A DNA stretch of 64,000 nt from Grammothele lineata (taxonomy: Eukaryota; Basidiomycota; Agaricomycetes; Polyporales; Polyporaceae). The position numbers and the translations under genes are program-made. The notes beneath the pieces are model-generated. The model saw only the letters and a program-made list of their open reading frames with translations. It did not search any database and was not told the DNA's origin. Below, piece by piece: positions 21,847-32,949 of this stretch (positions are counted from its first letter, which is position 1; every line of letters starts with the position of its first letter). The stretch spans positions 62,001 to 126,000 of the forward strand of contig NDFF03000135.1 of the NCBI GenBank assembly GCA_002150815.3, given 5' to 3'.

Positions 21847-23844
21847 CTAGCAGTCCCAGCCGTAGACGAAGTCGTCGTCGCGCGCTTGGGTGGAGTTTGC
21901 ATCGGGACTTGCTTCCTTGGTCGGGCAGAGACCAGCGTCGTACTGCTCTTTCATGAGTAATTCCACGACATTTCGCGAGGCGATAGTCTCAGTCTCCATG
22001 GTAGAAATGAGTCTGCAAGGAGTGTCAGTAAATTTCGTGGCCAGAACACGCAGAGAGACGTACGGCTCAAACGCATTGACGTAATACAGGCCCTCTGCTA
22101 GCTTCACAGATGGGAACTCCGTCGTCGGGGGCAGCACTGGATACGCGTCCCACTCTTTCCTGTGCACCCAAGTGATGCTGTCCCCGAACATCTGCTCGAG
22201 CCACGCGTCCTCAACGCGCTCTTGAGAAAAGATCTTTACCACGTGCGGCTCGAGGTCGCTTTCCCAGCGCCGTCCGCCCTCAGAGGCGGTCGCGTTCTCC
22301 TCAGACCGCCCGTAAACGCCATGGAACGTCAGCGAGTTGAACTCCGGGGCGAGCTCGCCGCGTTGACGCATGCCCTCGAAGGTCGTAAGCACAGTTGTGG
22401 GCGTGCCGCTCTTGTGCGAACCGAGGCCGAAATACTCGGAGTTGGGTTGCGTCGACGTCGTGGTAAGCAACGTGACGTGCAGGTGGACATAAGGTTGCGG
22501 AGGAACGTGGACGAGGGGCGGCTCGCTCGTGAAGGAGATGCCGGTTTGGTGGTAAGGCGCCGCTAGGATAACAGCGCGGTAGGTACGGGGTCTCTTCGAC
22601 GCCGTCGAATCAATGAGCCAAGAACCCGTAGGTGTACGAGACACGGACTTGACCTGTCATGTCATCCATCAGCGCTATTGAGTCGTACAACAAGAAGCTC
22701 ATATAGCTCACGGTGGTGTTGAGGTGCAGGGAAGCCTGCGAAGCGGCTAGGAAATGCTCGAAAATCTGGAAATTACCACCCTTCACGCTGGCTGCACCCG
22801 ATGCTGCCAGTGAGCACAAGCCTTCAAGCGCGTGGATTTTGTCGACATTCTGAAGAGATGGGCGAGACATGAAACGTCGATGCCCTGTATAGAGTTACTG
22901 TCACTTACCTGACCATAATTCACCCTCGTCGCGGCCTCTACTAGCTCGCGAGTCCAGCGTCTGTCAACACCCTGGAGGTCGAGGTATTCCGACATGGTAC
23001 TTGCAACGACATCTTCCCAATCCATCTGCGTGACAACTTCCGAGATGTTGGACCAGTGAGGGGTAGAGGGCTGATAGAAATTCAGGAACCGGTCAATCAT
23101 CTCTTGGACACTGTAAATGCCCCATACGGAGCGCGTTGAGCTGCTGCTTGCTAACGTGCGGGGAATGCGCTTACAGAGCTTGGGTCTTCGAGGGGGCTTT
23201 GATGCCGTACCGCCATACAATCTTGATCTTGTCGAGCCAGTCACTATAGAAGTTGTATCCGCCCATCTAGGAGGATATCAAGAAAACATATGGAAACATA
23301 GGAGGAGCGAACGCACGGATAGTACAAACTGCCGCCCATCCCATATACCCGTAACATCCTTCTCGTCCTCGAAGCTTATGCGCTCCAAACCGAATTCGTC
23401 CACGGCACGCCATAGATTTTTGTTGGCCTTGACGAAGATAGACGCACCAAGTTCAATGGGACTGAGATCGACATAGGGAGTGACCACTGTGCTGCCTGGC
23501 AAGACATCCAGCACGCGTCAACGTGTGCCCACGAAGTGAGAAAGCTGTACGTGACACTTACGTCCTCCGATGTAGGCGTTCTTGTCATAGACGTCGATCT
23601 CGATGTCTAAACCGAATCGTTCCTTCGCCTTGCTAATCCAGAATGCAGCCGAGGACCCTCCTGCCCCCGCTCCGACGATAGCAATGCGGTTGGGGACGGG
23701 GGCGTCGGGGGTTTCTACCGGCGCGATGAGAGGTGTCTCTGAGCTCGAGGAGAAGAAGGGGAGTTGGATGTTGAATGGGAGCTGGAATGCGTACGCCGGG
23801 AAGAGCACCGCGGTCGTCGCGAGGAGCACTACTGGCGACCTCAT
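21847..23844 (-). CDS. Prenylcysteine oxidase / lyase
   Basis: FAD-dependent thioether oxidase that cleaves the prenyl group from prenylcysteines released when farnesylated or geranylgeranylated proteins are degraded. In animals it is lysosomal. Exons: 23844-23562, 23495-23317, 23266-23175, 23110-22909, 22849-22712, 22653-22064, 22012-21847 (549 aa). A signal peptide (MRSPVVLLATTAVLFPAYAF) is followed by the dinucleotide-binding motif IAIVGAGAGGSSAAFW (GAGAGG 58-63) and GGR after IDVYDKNAYI. Mid-protein blocks include VDLSPIELGASIF, MGGYNFYSDW and LVEAATRVNYGQN, then AVILAAPYHQTGI near the second FAD contact. Length and order fit the family. The start was chosen for the signal peptide; longer in-frame extensions upstream have none. 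Confidence 0.87.
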
Positions 23845-24194
23845 TGCGATGGAGAAAGTGGTAAGCCAACGGGGGTCAGGGGAGGAACGGCGTCCTCGAC
23901 GCGGGCAATAAGTAGCCTCCGCGCCTACTCGTAACTCCCCGCATTCCCCGGCGCTCCGTGAGAATCGGTATAGCCGTGACGCGCGCACGGCTGTGCACGG
24001 CCCGCGCGTGGGGAACCTTCTCCTGAGTCCTGTCTTTCCAACTCCCGTTGTGCAGCCGTCTCGCTTGTTTCTTTGCGCATTCACACAGATCTCCAGCGTT
24101 TTCACTCAATTCACTCAAGAAAAGACATCTATTAACTAGTGTACAAAGGTTTCAATAGCCCAGATCGACATACACGACAGTCTTGATACGCCCA
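23845..24194. other. Short intergenic region, no gene seen
   Basis: Contains the prenylcysteine oxidase promoter and the 3' end of HET gene B, both on the minus strand. Nothing else recognised. Confidence 0.35.
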
Positions 24195-26455
24195 TTAACG
24201 AGATGAGGTCGAGTCCGACGAACGTGTCTGCAAACATATAGCCTCCTGTGAACTTGGGGAACGCCAACGACGAGGTGACTTCCACCTCATTGATCTAGGC
24301 CAGCTCAAGAAATGTTTACGCGGAGCAGGGTACAACGGGGAAGCACCGTTCTTAGGCGGCGGGATCTGCCACGGTCCAGTACCGCCCCAGTGCGACGATG
24401 CGTCGACATCGATGCCTAGCACCCATAGCTTAGCAAGTCCACTAGCGGGTCCGCTATTATCCTCCTCATCTTCGTCTCCGGCTCCGGCGTCCACAACCCG
24501 GATGTGCACGACGCGCCCAAACCCCTCGAACGTGCGGTATCGGGCCCATCTGAGGCCACACTTGTCCAGGCTCGCACCGTTATCCGCCGTCGAACTTGAC
24601 GCCCAGTCGCGAACGTGCTCATACGGGCACACCTTGGGACAGTCCTCGTCCTTCTCGGAAAGGGCGTCGTGAATTGGCTCCGCACACCCAGCGCCGTGTG
24701 TCTCCATGTCGACGTACTCGACCGAGACCCATAGACCCTTATCGTGATCGCACCATCCGGTGTGAATGCGGACCTCTTCTCCTTTATCTCTGACGTTGAA
24801 CGCGAACATATGTCCTTCTGTTGCTGACACTGGCTTTGGGAGGTGAGGGCCCTCCGGGTGAACGATCTCGAAGCCTTGCTCATTCAGCGCCAGCAGAATC
24901 CACTTCGGCACGGTAACGGACTGTGAGCCTTGGCCTTCGGTGTACGTCGGCGCCGCAGGGACAGAGGGTGTCGGAGGGGTAATTGGCTGTGCAATAGTGA
25001 TGTCTTCCCAGTGATACACGGGGCTACGCTTCTCGAGACCAAGGAACGCGTTTGTCTCGGGGTCGGAGAAGTCGATCACCATATATCGAACATGTCCTTC
25101 CTTCTTGAGGTCGGCTCCAACTTCGTAGGTGTTGCGTGATTCCTGCGTACGATGAAGCACGAGACACACGTATATCGATGCGGGAGGTGTAGTGGGAGTA
25201 ACTGAGGCGTTGCGGCAAGCGAGAATAGCCAGGAAGTGTGCAGTGGTCGCATAGGAGCTAGCCTGGATTACACGCTCAGAGGGGATTCGAACAAGAGGCA
25301 CATGCGCCCGAACTCCACGTCCATCGATGAAGAACTCGGGCACTGCATTTACCTGCAGACACCGACGATGAGCAAACGGATTTTATAAAATATCCCTAGG
25401 TGAGTGTAATCGCTTACTTCGCTCGTACCCTCCTTCGGAACCATTACCCCGTCGAAGGCGAAAGACGTGAAGGGATCCAAGTGCGGGCGGACTCCTGCGA
25501 AGTCGGACGGAGAAGAGGCCAACAAGTTCGCATAACGGTCCGAGGGGTCCTTTGGCAGAGAATGGGTCGTTGAAACCGGCGAATCCTTGCAGGCCTTGTC
25601 CAGCTTTGAGAGCAGATTGGTGTTAGAAGTGAATTCTGTAACGTCGTTGGCTCCCGATTCGTCTGAAACAAGAGAGCGAGGAGTTCGAGAGGCTGCGGGA
25701 AGGGTGGCGAATTGACCCCAGGTGAACAAGGTCTGGTCGGGTGATGACTTCATGATCTCTTCTTGCAGACGACGGAACGCCCGCCGACGGCCTTCTCCGT
25801 AAATGACGGGCATAGTTACGTCGAACATCCCGAGTAGCGAGTACGCCTCGTCTTCCGCCACCGTGGTCTTGCGTTTGGCGGCCCACGACATGCGCGTCGC
25901 CACTGACACTGACGAGAGTGGCGCGCGAAACGCCAGGACATCGACGTCAATCCCCGTGATATCCGCGAGGACGTCCGCCAGGAACACCTTCGTCCCAATG
26001 ACCGTCCAGTCGCGTGCAAAAAACACCATTTTGCGTGGCGCGACGAGTTCCGGCAGGGTCCACGCGCGGGTGAACCACGCGCTCTTCCGGAACGTTGAGT
26101 CCTTTGCCCCGGGGTTCTCCTTGGTGTCCACGTCGTGCAGGTACGCGTAGCACACGCTTGCGTGCGAGTACCACTCGAACATGAGGTTGATCGCTTCGGA
26201 GAGTTCGACGCCGTTGGTACGGTCGATACAGCAGGTGTCTACCCATGCCCAGTGGAGGCCCTGCTGGCGTGCGTGCCGGCAGCACTTACGAATCTTCTCT
26301 GAGAGGCTGCGCGGGGAGCGGGATGCACGGACTTGCTGGAAGTCGGACTCGGGCTCAGATTCTGAGTGTCGCCAGACGTGGGAGAGGATAGCATAACGAG
26401 GTGGGGGAGCGTCGAAGTGGCGGATGGCGTAATGTTCTGTATCTAGAAGCCACAT
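24195..26455 (-). CDS. HET-domain protein B
   Basis: Exons 26455-25418 and 25352-24195 joined by a phase-0 intron (GTAAGC...TGCAG), 731 aa. The HET domain runs MWLLDTEHYAIRHF, YAILSHVWR, WVDTCCIDRTNGVELSEAI, WTLPELVAP, EDEAYSLLGMFDVTMPVIYGEG. Note GWTLQELIAP of the relatives is AWTLPELVAP here. Exon 2 opens VNAVPEFFIDGRGVRAHVPL and carries EEVRIHTGWCDHDKGLW, CAEPIH, HVRDW, YRTFEGFGRVVHIRV and LWVLGID. Only one GWC block is present, unlike A and D. The C-terminus is uncertain: an optional intron 24321-24250 (GTAAAC to CACAG) would replace the last 40 residues. First of three same-strand paralogues B, C, D. Confidence 0.82.
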
Positions 26456-26797
26456 GCTAGTGCCTTAGTGGCATTTGTCATCAGCTACGAGTAATTGTGA
26501 ATGATTGGAGCGGGCACACCTGGCAATGATAGTTAGAATCTCTAGGGTGGCGGGGGAAGGAATTTGAAGGAAGGAAATCGACAGGAGAGCGGCGAGGTGA
26601 GATTTATCCAGACGACGATCCTGACACGCCTGAGCCACCACGGCCACCACGCCTGTGCCTCGCCGTTAATAGAAGCGGTTGGCCAGCATTTGTCGATGTA
26701 TTAGGGTTTGAGGCTGTGAGTGTAGAATAAGGTCCGCGAGGCTTCTGGTAGGACGGTTGGCGCGGGCGGTGTATTCGAGGCTTCTGCGTGCGTCGCC
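26456..26797. other. Intergenic between HET genes B and C, no gene seen
   Basis: Promoter side of gene B and 3' side of gene C. An Arg/Gly/Ser-rich open frame on the minus strand (to 26604) overlaps the end of gene C in another frame and looks like a by-product of GC bias. Confidence 0.4.
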
Positions 26798-27901
26798 TTA
26801 GCCGCGAGATTGGGGTTTTGGCCATACACGTCGCAGCAGAGCAGGGACCGTTCGTATCCACCGCGGCCCACGCGGCCGGGGCTGTGCGTTTTGGTCTAGG
26901 GGAAGAAGTGGCTCTGACGGCAGAGGCGTGGCCGGCCCGTTCTCGGCTGGGATCTTCTGCGCGTCCCAGGGCAGTGCGATCTTGACGCCGAGGACCCACA
27001 TGCTCCCGCCGGTAGGCCGTCCTCTCGCCACCGGGCACTCTGCTACACGCACATGCACACTGCGGCCAACCGCGGTAAACGTGCGGTAGTAGGACCAGCG
27101 CAGGCCAGAGCCGTCCAGTGTGGATGAGAAGGTGGCCGAATCCGCCGGTGGCGCAGTAGAGTCCCAGTCGGCGACGTGAGCGGGAGGCAAACAGACATGG
27201 ACGCCGATGCCGTCTAGAGGCTGGGTGCGGTCGACAGGTGTATGAATGGAATCCACAAAGGCAGAGATTTTGTTCGCATCGACGAACTCCACGTTGATCC
27301 ATAGTCCGAGAGAGCACAAACCGACGTGGATGCGGAGTTCCTCATTGGTATCAGTGTGGGAGAACGCGTACGTTCGACATTCCAAATTACTGACGCAGCG
27401 CATGAGATGCATAGCGTCCGGATGTACTGCCTTGAATCCGAGTGCTATTAAATCGTTGTTCACCCAGCGGGGAACCACGACGAAGTAGTATCTCGGAGTT
27501 GAACTGATTCGGTGGGAGAGGGGAGAAGGGGAGTACTGTGGCTCAGAACTATGATTGGACTGGAAGATATAGATATCTTGCCATCGATATGCAATTTGTG
27601 GCCGATTCTGCGTGACATGTGGCGAGTCATCTGCTTCCAGGGAGATGTAACGCACAAACCCATATTCTAGGTACGCACCAACCCGGTAGAGGTACGATCC
27701 TTTGGAGCGACGTAATACCAGGCCGACAATCATTGACGCCTGATAAGGCATTCGACAAGCTAAGAGTGCAACGCAGAAGTGTGTTTCTGGGTTCCTAGAA
27801 TGGGGATCGAGGAGATGGCGAGGCAGATCGACCAACGGCACGTGCGCTCGAATTCCGTGACTTGTACTCAATGTAAACTCTGGTACAGGCAGCGTATGGG
27901 G
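26798..27901 (-). other. GWC-module exon of HET gene C
   Basis: Exon 2 of HET gene C, listed because it is the shortest clean version of the shared C-terminal module. It runs PEFTLSTSHGIRAHVPLVDL, ALLACRM, VGLVLRRSKGSYLYRVGAYL, GFVRYISLE, YRWQDIYIFQ, VVVPRWVNNDLIALGF, EELRIHVGLCSLGLWINVEF, HVADWD, LRWSYYRTFTAVGRSVHVRV and MWVLGVKIA. The central GWC of its relatives is GLC here and the residues between are shorter. Confidence 0.75.
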
Positions 27902-29055
27902 CTATATTGTACGATGTTGATTAGCCTTCAAGTGTATTCATACTTTACTAATCGTCTACTCACGCTTCTCTCGGGGGAAAGCTCAGCTACTTTATTCATG
28001 CCAGAGCTCTTCGACAATGTCGCGAGCAGTTGCGTGAGAGATCGGTGTTGCAGTGTGATCGAATGCTCAGATGAACTGCCGAAGGGAGAAGATGGTTTGG
28101 GGGAATTGTGCGTTCCCCAGGAGTCGAAGACACGAGCAGAAGGCGGCAAAAGACTGAAGCTGTCCGTTTCGTGGGCAGGCATTGTCACCAGTGGGTCGGC
28201 AATGGGACGAAAGGCTGCCTGAAGAAGGGGTTGTGAAGAAGCACCATGAGACAGAGACGCGTTTTGGAAGGATTCTTGGGTGTCCTTCAACGAAGATAGA
28301 GCCGCGATAGGAAGAGAGACCCCCGAGCCCCAGACGAAGAGGGTGTGGTCAAGAGAGAAGCGTATTATCTCTTCGTAAAGCCTTCTAAACGAACGCGGAC
28401 CTTCACCATAGATAACAGGCATATTGATATCAAAGACGCCCATGAGCGAGTATGCTTCATCCTCTATCCGGGTTGTTTCCCGGGATGCTGCCCAGGATAG
28501 TCGTTTCGCCACTGGTACGGCGGCCAAGGGCCTTCGCCAAAGTAGTACGTCGACGTCTACGTTGGTAATCTGGTGTAGCAAGCCTGCGAAAAACTCTTTA
28601 GTACCCAAAAACGTCCAATCCCTGGCAAAAAAAGCTATTTCCTTTGGAGCGATGAGCTCCTGTAGCGTCCAACCGCGAGTGAACCATCTGCTGTTCCTGA
28701 AAGAGGAGTCAACACCCGCGGGATTTTCGGTAGGGCTGACGTCGTAGAGATACGCATAGCAGATCGTCGCGTTAGCGTACCACCGATGCATCGAGTTGAT
28801 AGCCTCGGAGAGTTCGACGCTGTTGGTCTTGTCGATGCAGCAAGTGTCAATCCAGACCCAATCCAAGCCTTCGAGGCGTGTAAGCTTGCAGCATTTCGAG
28901 ATCTTTGAGTTCGGGGATGCAATTTTCTCTGGGATTTCATGCACGTCTTGAAAGGAATGTTCCTTTGGTCTCCAGACATGGGATAAGACCGCATACCGAG
29001 CAGGCGGCCTTTCAAAGCGAACGAGGGTGAGGTCGCTCGTCCGCAACAGCCACAT
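26798..29055 (-). CDS. HET-domain protein C
   Basis: Exons 29055-27964 and 27901-26798 with a phase-0 intron (GTGAGT...TATAG) at the same position as in A, B and D; 731 aa. HET landmarks: MWLLRTSDLTLVRF, YAVLSHVWR, WIDTCCIDKTNSVELSEAI, GWTLQELIAPKEI, EDEAYSLMGVFDINMPVIYGEG. The C-terminal module is a single copy. It has GLC instead of GWC in the otherwise invariant block, so if that cysteine block binds something, C keeps the Cys but not the Trp. It is the middle gene of the tandem B-C-D array. Role in nonself recognition inferred from the HET family only. Confidence 0.83.
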
Positions 29056-29510
29056 TGATATCTGTTGAGCGCCGTCAGCAGCAAATTACGTTCGTTTTGG
29101 GCCTATATGTGTTACCAAAAGTACCTCTGATGCCTCCTTTAAACGTCGTACAAGGTAAAGTGAAGTGGGAGTAGTGCTTAGGTCCGAAGGGAGCTCCTGT
29201 GCTGACGTGGTTGAAGAGACAGAGTCGTCCTTGTATGTGACAGTGCGCACTCGGAGGCGGTACGGCGCCGGCGTCAATTTCCTACCAATACGAGATCCGC
29301 AAGGAACGTGCACTATCGTTACGTGCTGATATTCTCGAGACGCCTGATACGATCCGGTGCAAATCGGTCGATTTACGTCAAGCATGGAATATTGGTCTCG
29401 CTGGTATGGACTAGATTAGGAGCATGTATTAGTAGCGCCAAGCGCACGGTACGTAAGGCAATAAAAACATCCCAAATATCGCATTCAACAGAAAGGATGA
29501 AGCAAACGCA
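29056..29510. other. Intergenic between HET genes C and D, no gene seen
   Basis: Open frames of about 100 codons on both strands (29086-29385 minus, 29308-29613 plus) have no recognisable motif and overlap each other. Confidence 0.4.
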
Positions 29511-32263
29511 TCACGACCTTCCAACGCGTAAGGTATCGCGCACAAGGCGCTTCCACAATAGGCGAGCACGAACGGACGCGGAAGATATTGAAGACTTCTC
29601 GGACGAGGAATGATCGAGGGGAGGCGCTTCAGGAAACTCCACCTTTTCAAGAGGTGCAGAGCGTGGCGGAGGTATAGGAGGGATGCCGCTCCTCCAACCG
29701 GAGGGGAACTCGACTTCGAGCACCCACATCTCTTCACCAATCGACACGGAAGTGTCTGCGGGCTTTTGCACGGGCTCGCGAGACAGTCGAAGCCGCACTG
29801 TCCGCTCAAGCAACGAGAATGTCCGACACCGCACGAATGATGTTGAGGCGCTTTTGGCCACAGTTAGACCGGTGTCGGGCCTCGCGTCATTACCACCACC
29901 AGGCCGATCTATAGCGATCTCCCAGTCCTTGACGTGGGTGAAAGGGCAGCCCGTTACACGTAGACCCGCTGAGAGCGCGGTATCGTCGTGAACGGGTTCG
30001 GCGCAGCGCGCGCCATTCGTCGTGGTGTCCACGAACTCGACACACGCCCATAGACCACGCCCATGGTCGCACCACCCGACATGTATGCGGACCTCCTCGT
30101 GCCGCCGCGCGCTGTGATAGACGAACATCTGCCCCTGAGACGCGTCGACGGAGCGGGGTTGATGCGGCGTCCCACAAGGGAAGATGCACTTGAAGTCGCC
30201 GTCCCCTTGGTAGCCAAGGATGCTAGGGTTGGGACGACGGAGAAGGATAACTTGGGGTTCTTGACTGAGGGGAGGGGGATTCGAGGTTGGAATCGGCTGT
30301 TCTTTCCACGGGAACACAGCTTCGATTCCTAGGACCCACAGCTCGTCACGAGGGTCATCGATGTCGTCGAGGCGGTCGGCACCTGGGTCCACGAGGGAGA
30401 GCCGGACTGCTCGGCCGAGAACAGTGAACATACGATGCCGCGTCCATCGGAGCGCGAAGCGATCCGGGGGTGAGTCGATGATAGACCTTCTACGTCCAGG
30501 CGCAGTGGGCACGTTGCGACTCCAATCTTTCACGTGGGCAAGAGAGCATGCAGCGCTCCCGTCCTCATCGGCATGTGTCGGTTCTGCTTGCGCCGCTACG
30601 TATTTGTTGAGGTCGACAAACTCGACTGAGATCCATAATCCATTGTCGCGTTCACACCAGCCTGCGTGGATCCGGATTTGCTCTCCTTTTTCCGTGTGGG
30701 TGAATACGAATAAAGGATCACGGGTCCATGGCCGGCGAATGAGCCTAGGGAGGTAGGGGTCCAGCATGGACGTGAAGTCGAAACCTTGCTCGCGTAATGC
30801 AACCAGGCACCAGCCGGGAATGACGATGTATTGAGCTTTACCGGTGTCGGGATGGGGCGAGGTGGGCTGGGCGGATAGAACGACGGAGCTGCCTGTAGGT
30901 TGGCCGATATACAAGTCGGTCCAGCGATATGTCGGTAGAGCGTCGGGCCGTAGTCCTAGAAGTTCCTTGGTGGCAGGATCACTGGGATCCATGGCGAGGT
31001 AGCGAACAAAACCGGCTCCCTTGAAGTGCGCGCCTACTCGGTAGAGGTACGAACCCGGCGAACGGCGGAGGACAAGACCCACAAACAAGGATTTGTCGTA
31101 CCCCCGTATCTGGCAGGCGAGAAGGGCGACCGCATACTCTCCCACTCGACGAAGATCGACGTTTATGAGCTGGGACGGAAGGCGGACGAGTGGTAGATGC
31201 GCGCGAATGCCGTAACTTGTCAGCGAGAACTCAGGTATTGCCCCTGTCTGAGGTATTGTGCATTGATCAGCATCAACCCCAGGAGAGAACGTGAAGCATT
31301 GAGACATACCTCGCCCATTAATCCTCCTCCGTACACATCACTCGCGCTAAAAGCCTTCAGCGACGCGGTGAAGTCGGGGTGTGATATAGAGATGGGGGTC
31401 GGCGTCTTGTGGGGTACCAGGAAGGAACCAGCGGAGGAGGCTAACAGGTAGGAGTATATGGTCGTAGGCGTCTTTGACCGTACACTTGCTGAGACGTCGA
31501 TGGTGTTGCCTAGAGAACGCGAAAGGGTGGGCAGCGTGAGGGAAGGACCCCATGTGAAAAGGGTCTGATCTGGAGATGTCCGCATAATCTCCTCTTGCAG
31601 CCGTCGGAATGCGCGAGGCCCCTCGCCATAGATGGTGGGCATATTGATGTCGAAGAGACCCATGAGCGAATATGCCGCGTCCTCTACTCGGGTAGTGTTA
31701 CGCTCAGCGGCCCAGGACAAGCGCTGTGCGACGGAAATAGAGGAGAGGGAGGTGCGGGAGGTGAGGACGCCGGCATCGACCCCCGTAATGTCCTCGAGAA
31801 GGTCGGCTAAGAAATCTTTGGTTCCGATGAACTTCCAGTCTCCGGAGAAGAATACCATGGCCTTCGGAGCAATGAGTTCTTGCAGCGTCCATCCTCGAGT
31901 GAACCACACGCTGCGCCTGAACGTGGAGCCTGGTGTTGTCGGGTTCTCCCCGATCTTGACATCGTACAGGTAGGCGAAGCAGACCGTCGCGCCGGCGTAC
32001 CACTTGTACATGGAGTTGATCGCCTCGGAGAGCTCGACGCTGTTCGACTTGTTGATGCAGCAAGTGTCGACCCAGATCCATTGGAAGCCCTGCAGACGCG
32101 CATGATGACAACACTGTTTGATTTTGGGCGTCGCGTTGTAGTAAGGGCCGGTGCTGTGAAACCCTTGCTCGTTGTCTTGCCAGACATGCGATAAGATGGC
32201 GTAACGAGAAGGGGGCTTGTCAAAGTATCTGAGGGATATGTGCTCCGTATCCAGAAGCCACAT
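29511..32263 (-). CDS. HET-domain protein D with duplicated GWC-type module
   Basis: Exons 32263-31310 and 31247-29511, phase-0 intron (GTATGT...CTCAG), 896 aa. Exon 1 is 954 bases, the same as in gene A. HET domain: MWLLDTEHISLRYF, YAILSHVWQ, WVDTCCINKSNSVELSEAI, GWTLQELIAPKAM, MPTIYGEGPRAFRRL. Exon 2 starts TGAIPEFSLTSYGIRAHLPL and has a complete module with EQIRIHAGWCERDNGLWISV, HVKDWS, LRWTRHRMFTVLGRAVRL and LWVLGIEAVFPWKEQPIP. A second partial copy follows with EEVRIHVGWCDHGRGLWACV, CAEPVHDD, HVKDWE and MWVLEVEF. It is thus the closest partner of A in layout, though it sits next to C. Third gene of the tandem array. Confidence 0.85.
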
Positions 32264-32949
32264 CGTGCACCGTGCGGCTGCGACGGCAGAACCTGCAGAT
32301 ACGTCAGACTTCGGCCGACCCGGCTCGGCAGTTTTAGCGTACTTGCCTGTGACAGCCTGCCGCCAAACGTTCAGAGCGCGAGGTCTGGCAAGCAGTGAAT
32401 CTACGAGAGGGGATGGTCAAGTCGACGAGGGGCTTCAGCGAATTCGCAGTGAACAGCCTGGGAAGAGGTAATGTAGGGTAATGTCTATTGAAGCCGCGAA
32501 TGGCTGGCGTCAACGTCCGGGGTTCTCATGGGCCGCGCCGAGCCACGGTTTCCGTTGGCCGCCTAAACTGCGCTGTTTCAAGGCGCCACGCTGCCGACTC
32601 GGACGATGCTAAACGATATTAGCATCATAATGGTATCGAAGCAAAACCAGACGAGATACTTTTCAATGACAATGTCATGATCATGAACCTCTTGCCGAGA
32701 CTTACACCTCTGTTTTCACGACGAGCACAACGTTTGAAGATTATGTTGAGATCAGACCGAGGTGAAGCGCTGTGAAAAATCAATAATTGACAAGCGCTCG
32801 CTGATCGGCTTACGCAAATACGGCCAAATAACGCGTCCGGGCGCCTGACACGTGAGTCGCGTCGTGTTGTCGTATACCGTTCACGCTCCGTTCGCACCAT
32901 CGGTCTCGAGACGGCTCACCGCGGGCTGGGCTAAGAGTCGCTTGTAGTC
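32264..32949. other. Divergent intergenic region, no gene seen
   Basis: Lies between HET gene D (minus) and MCM10 (plus) and should contain both promoters. A minus-strand frame 32625-32900 has no recognisable content. Confidence 0.45.

Noticed and set aside
26604..27317. 237-codon minus-strand frame overlapping HET gene C
   Set aside because: Runs out of frame through the conserved GWC module; only its composition kept it open.
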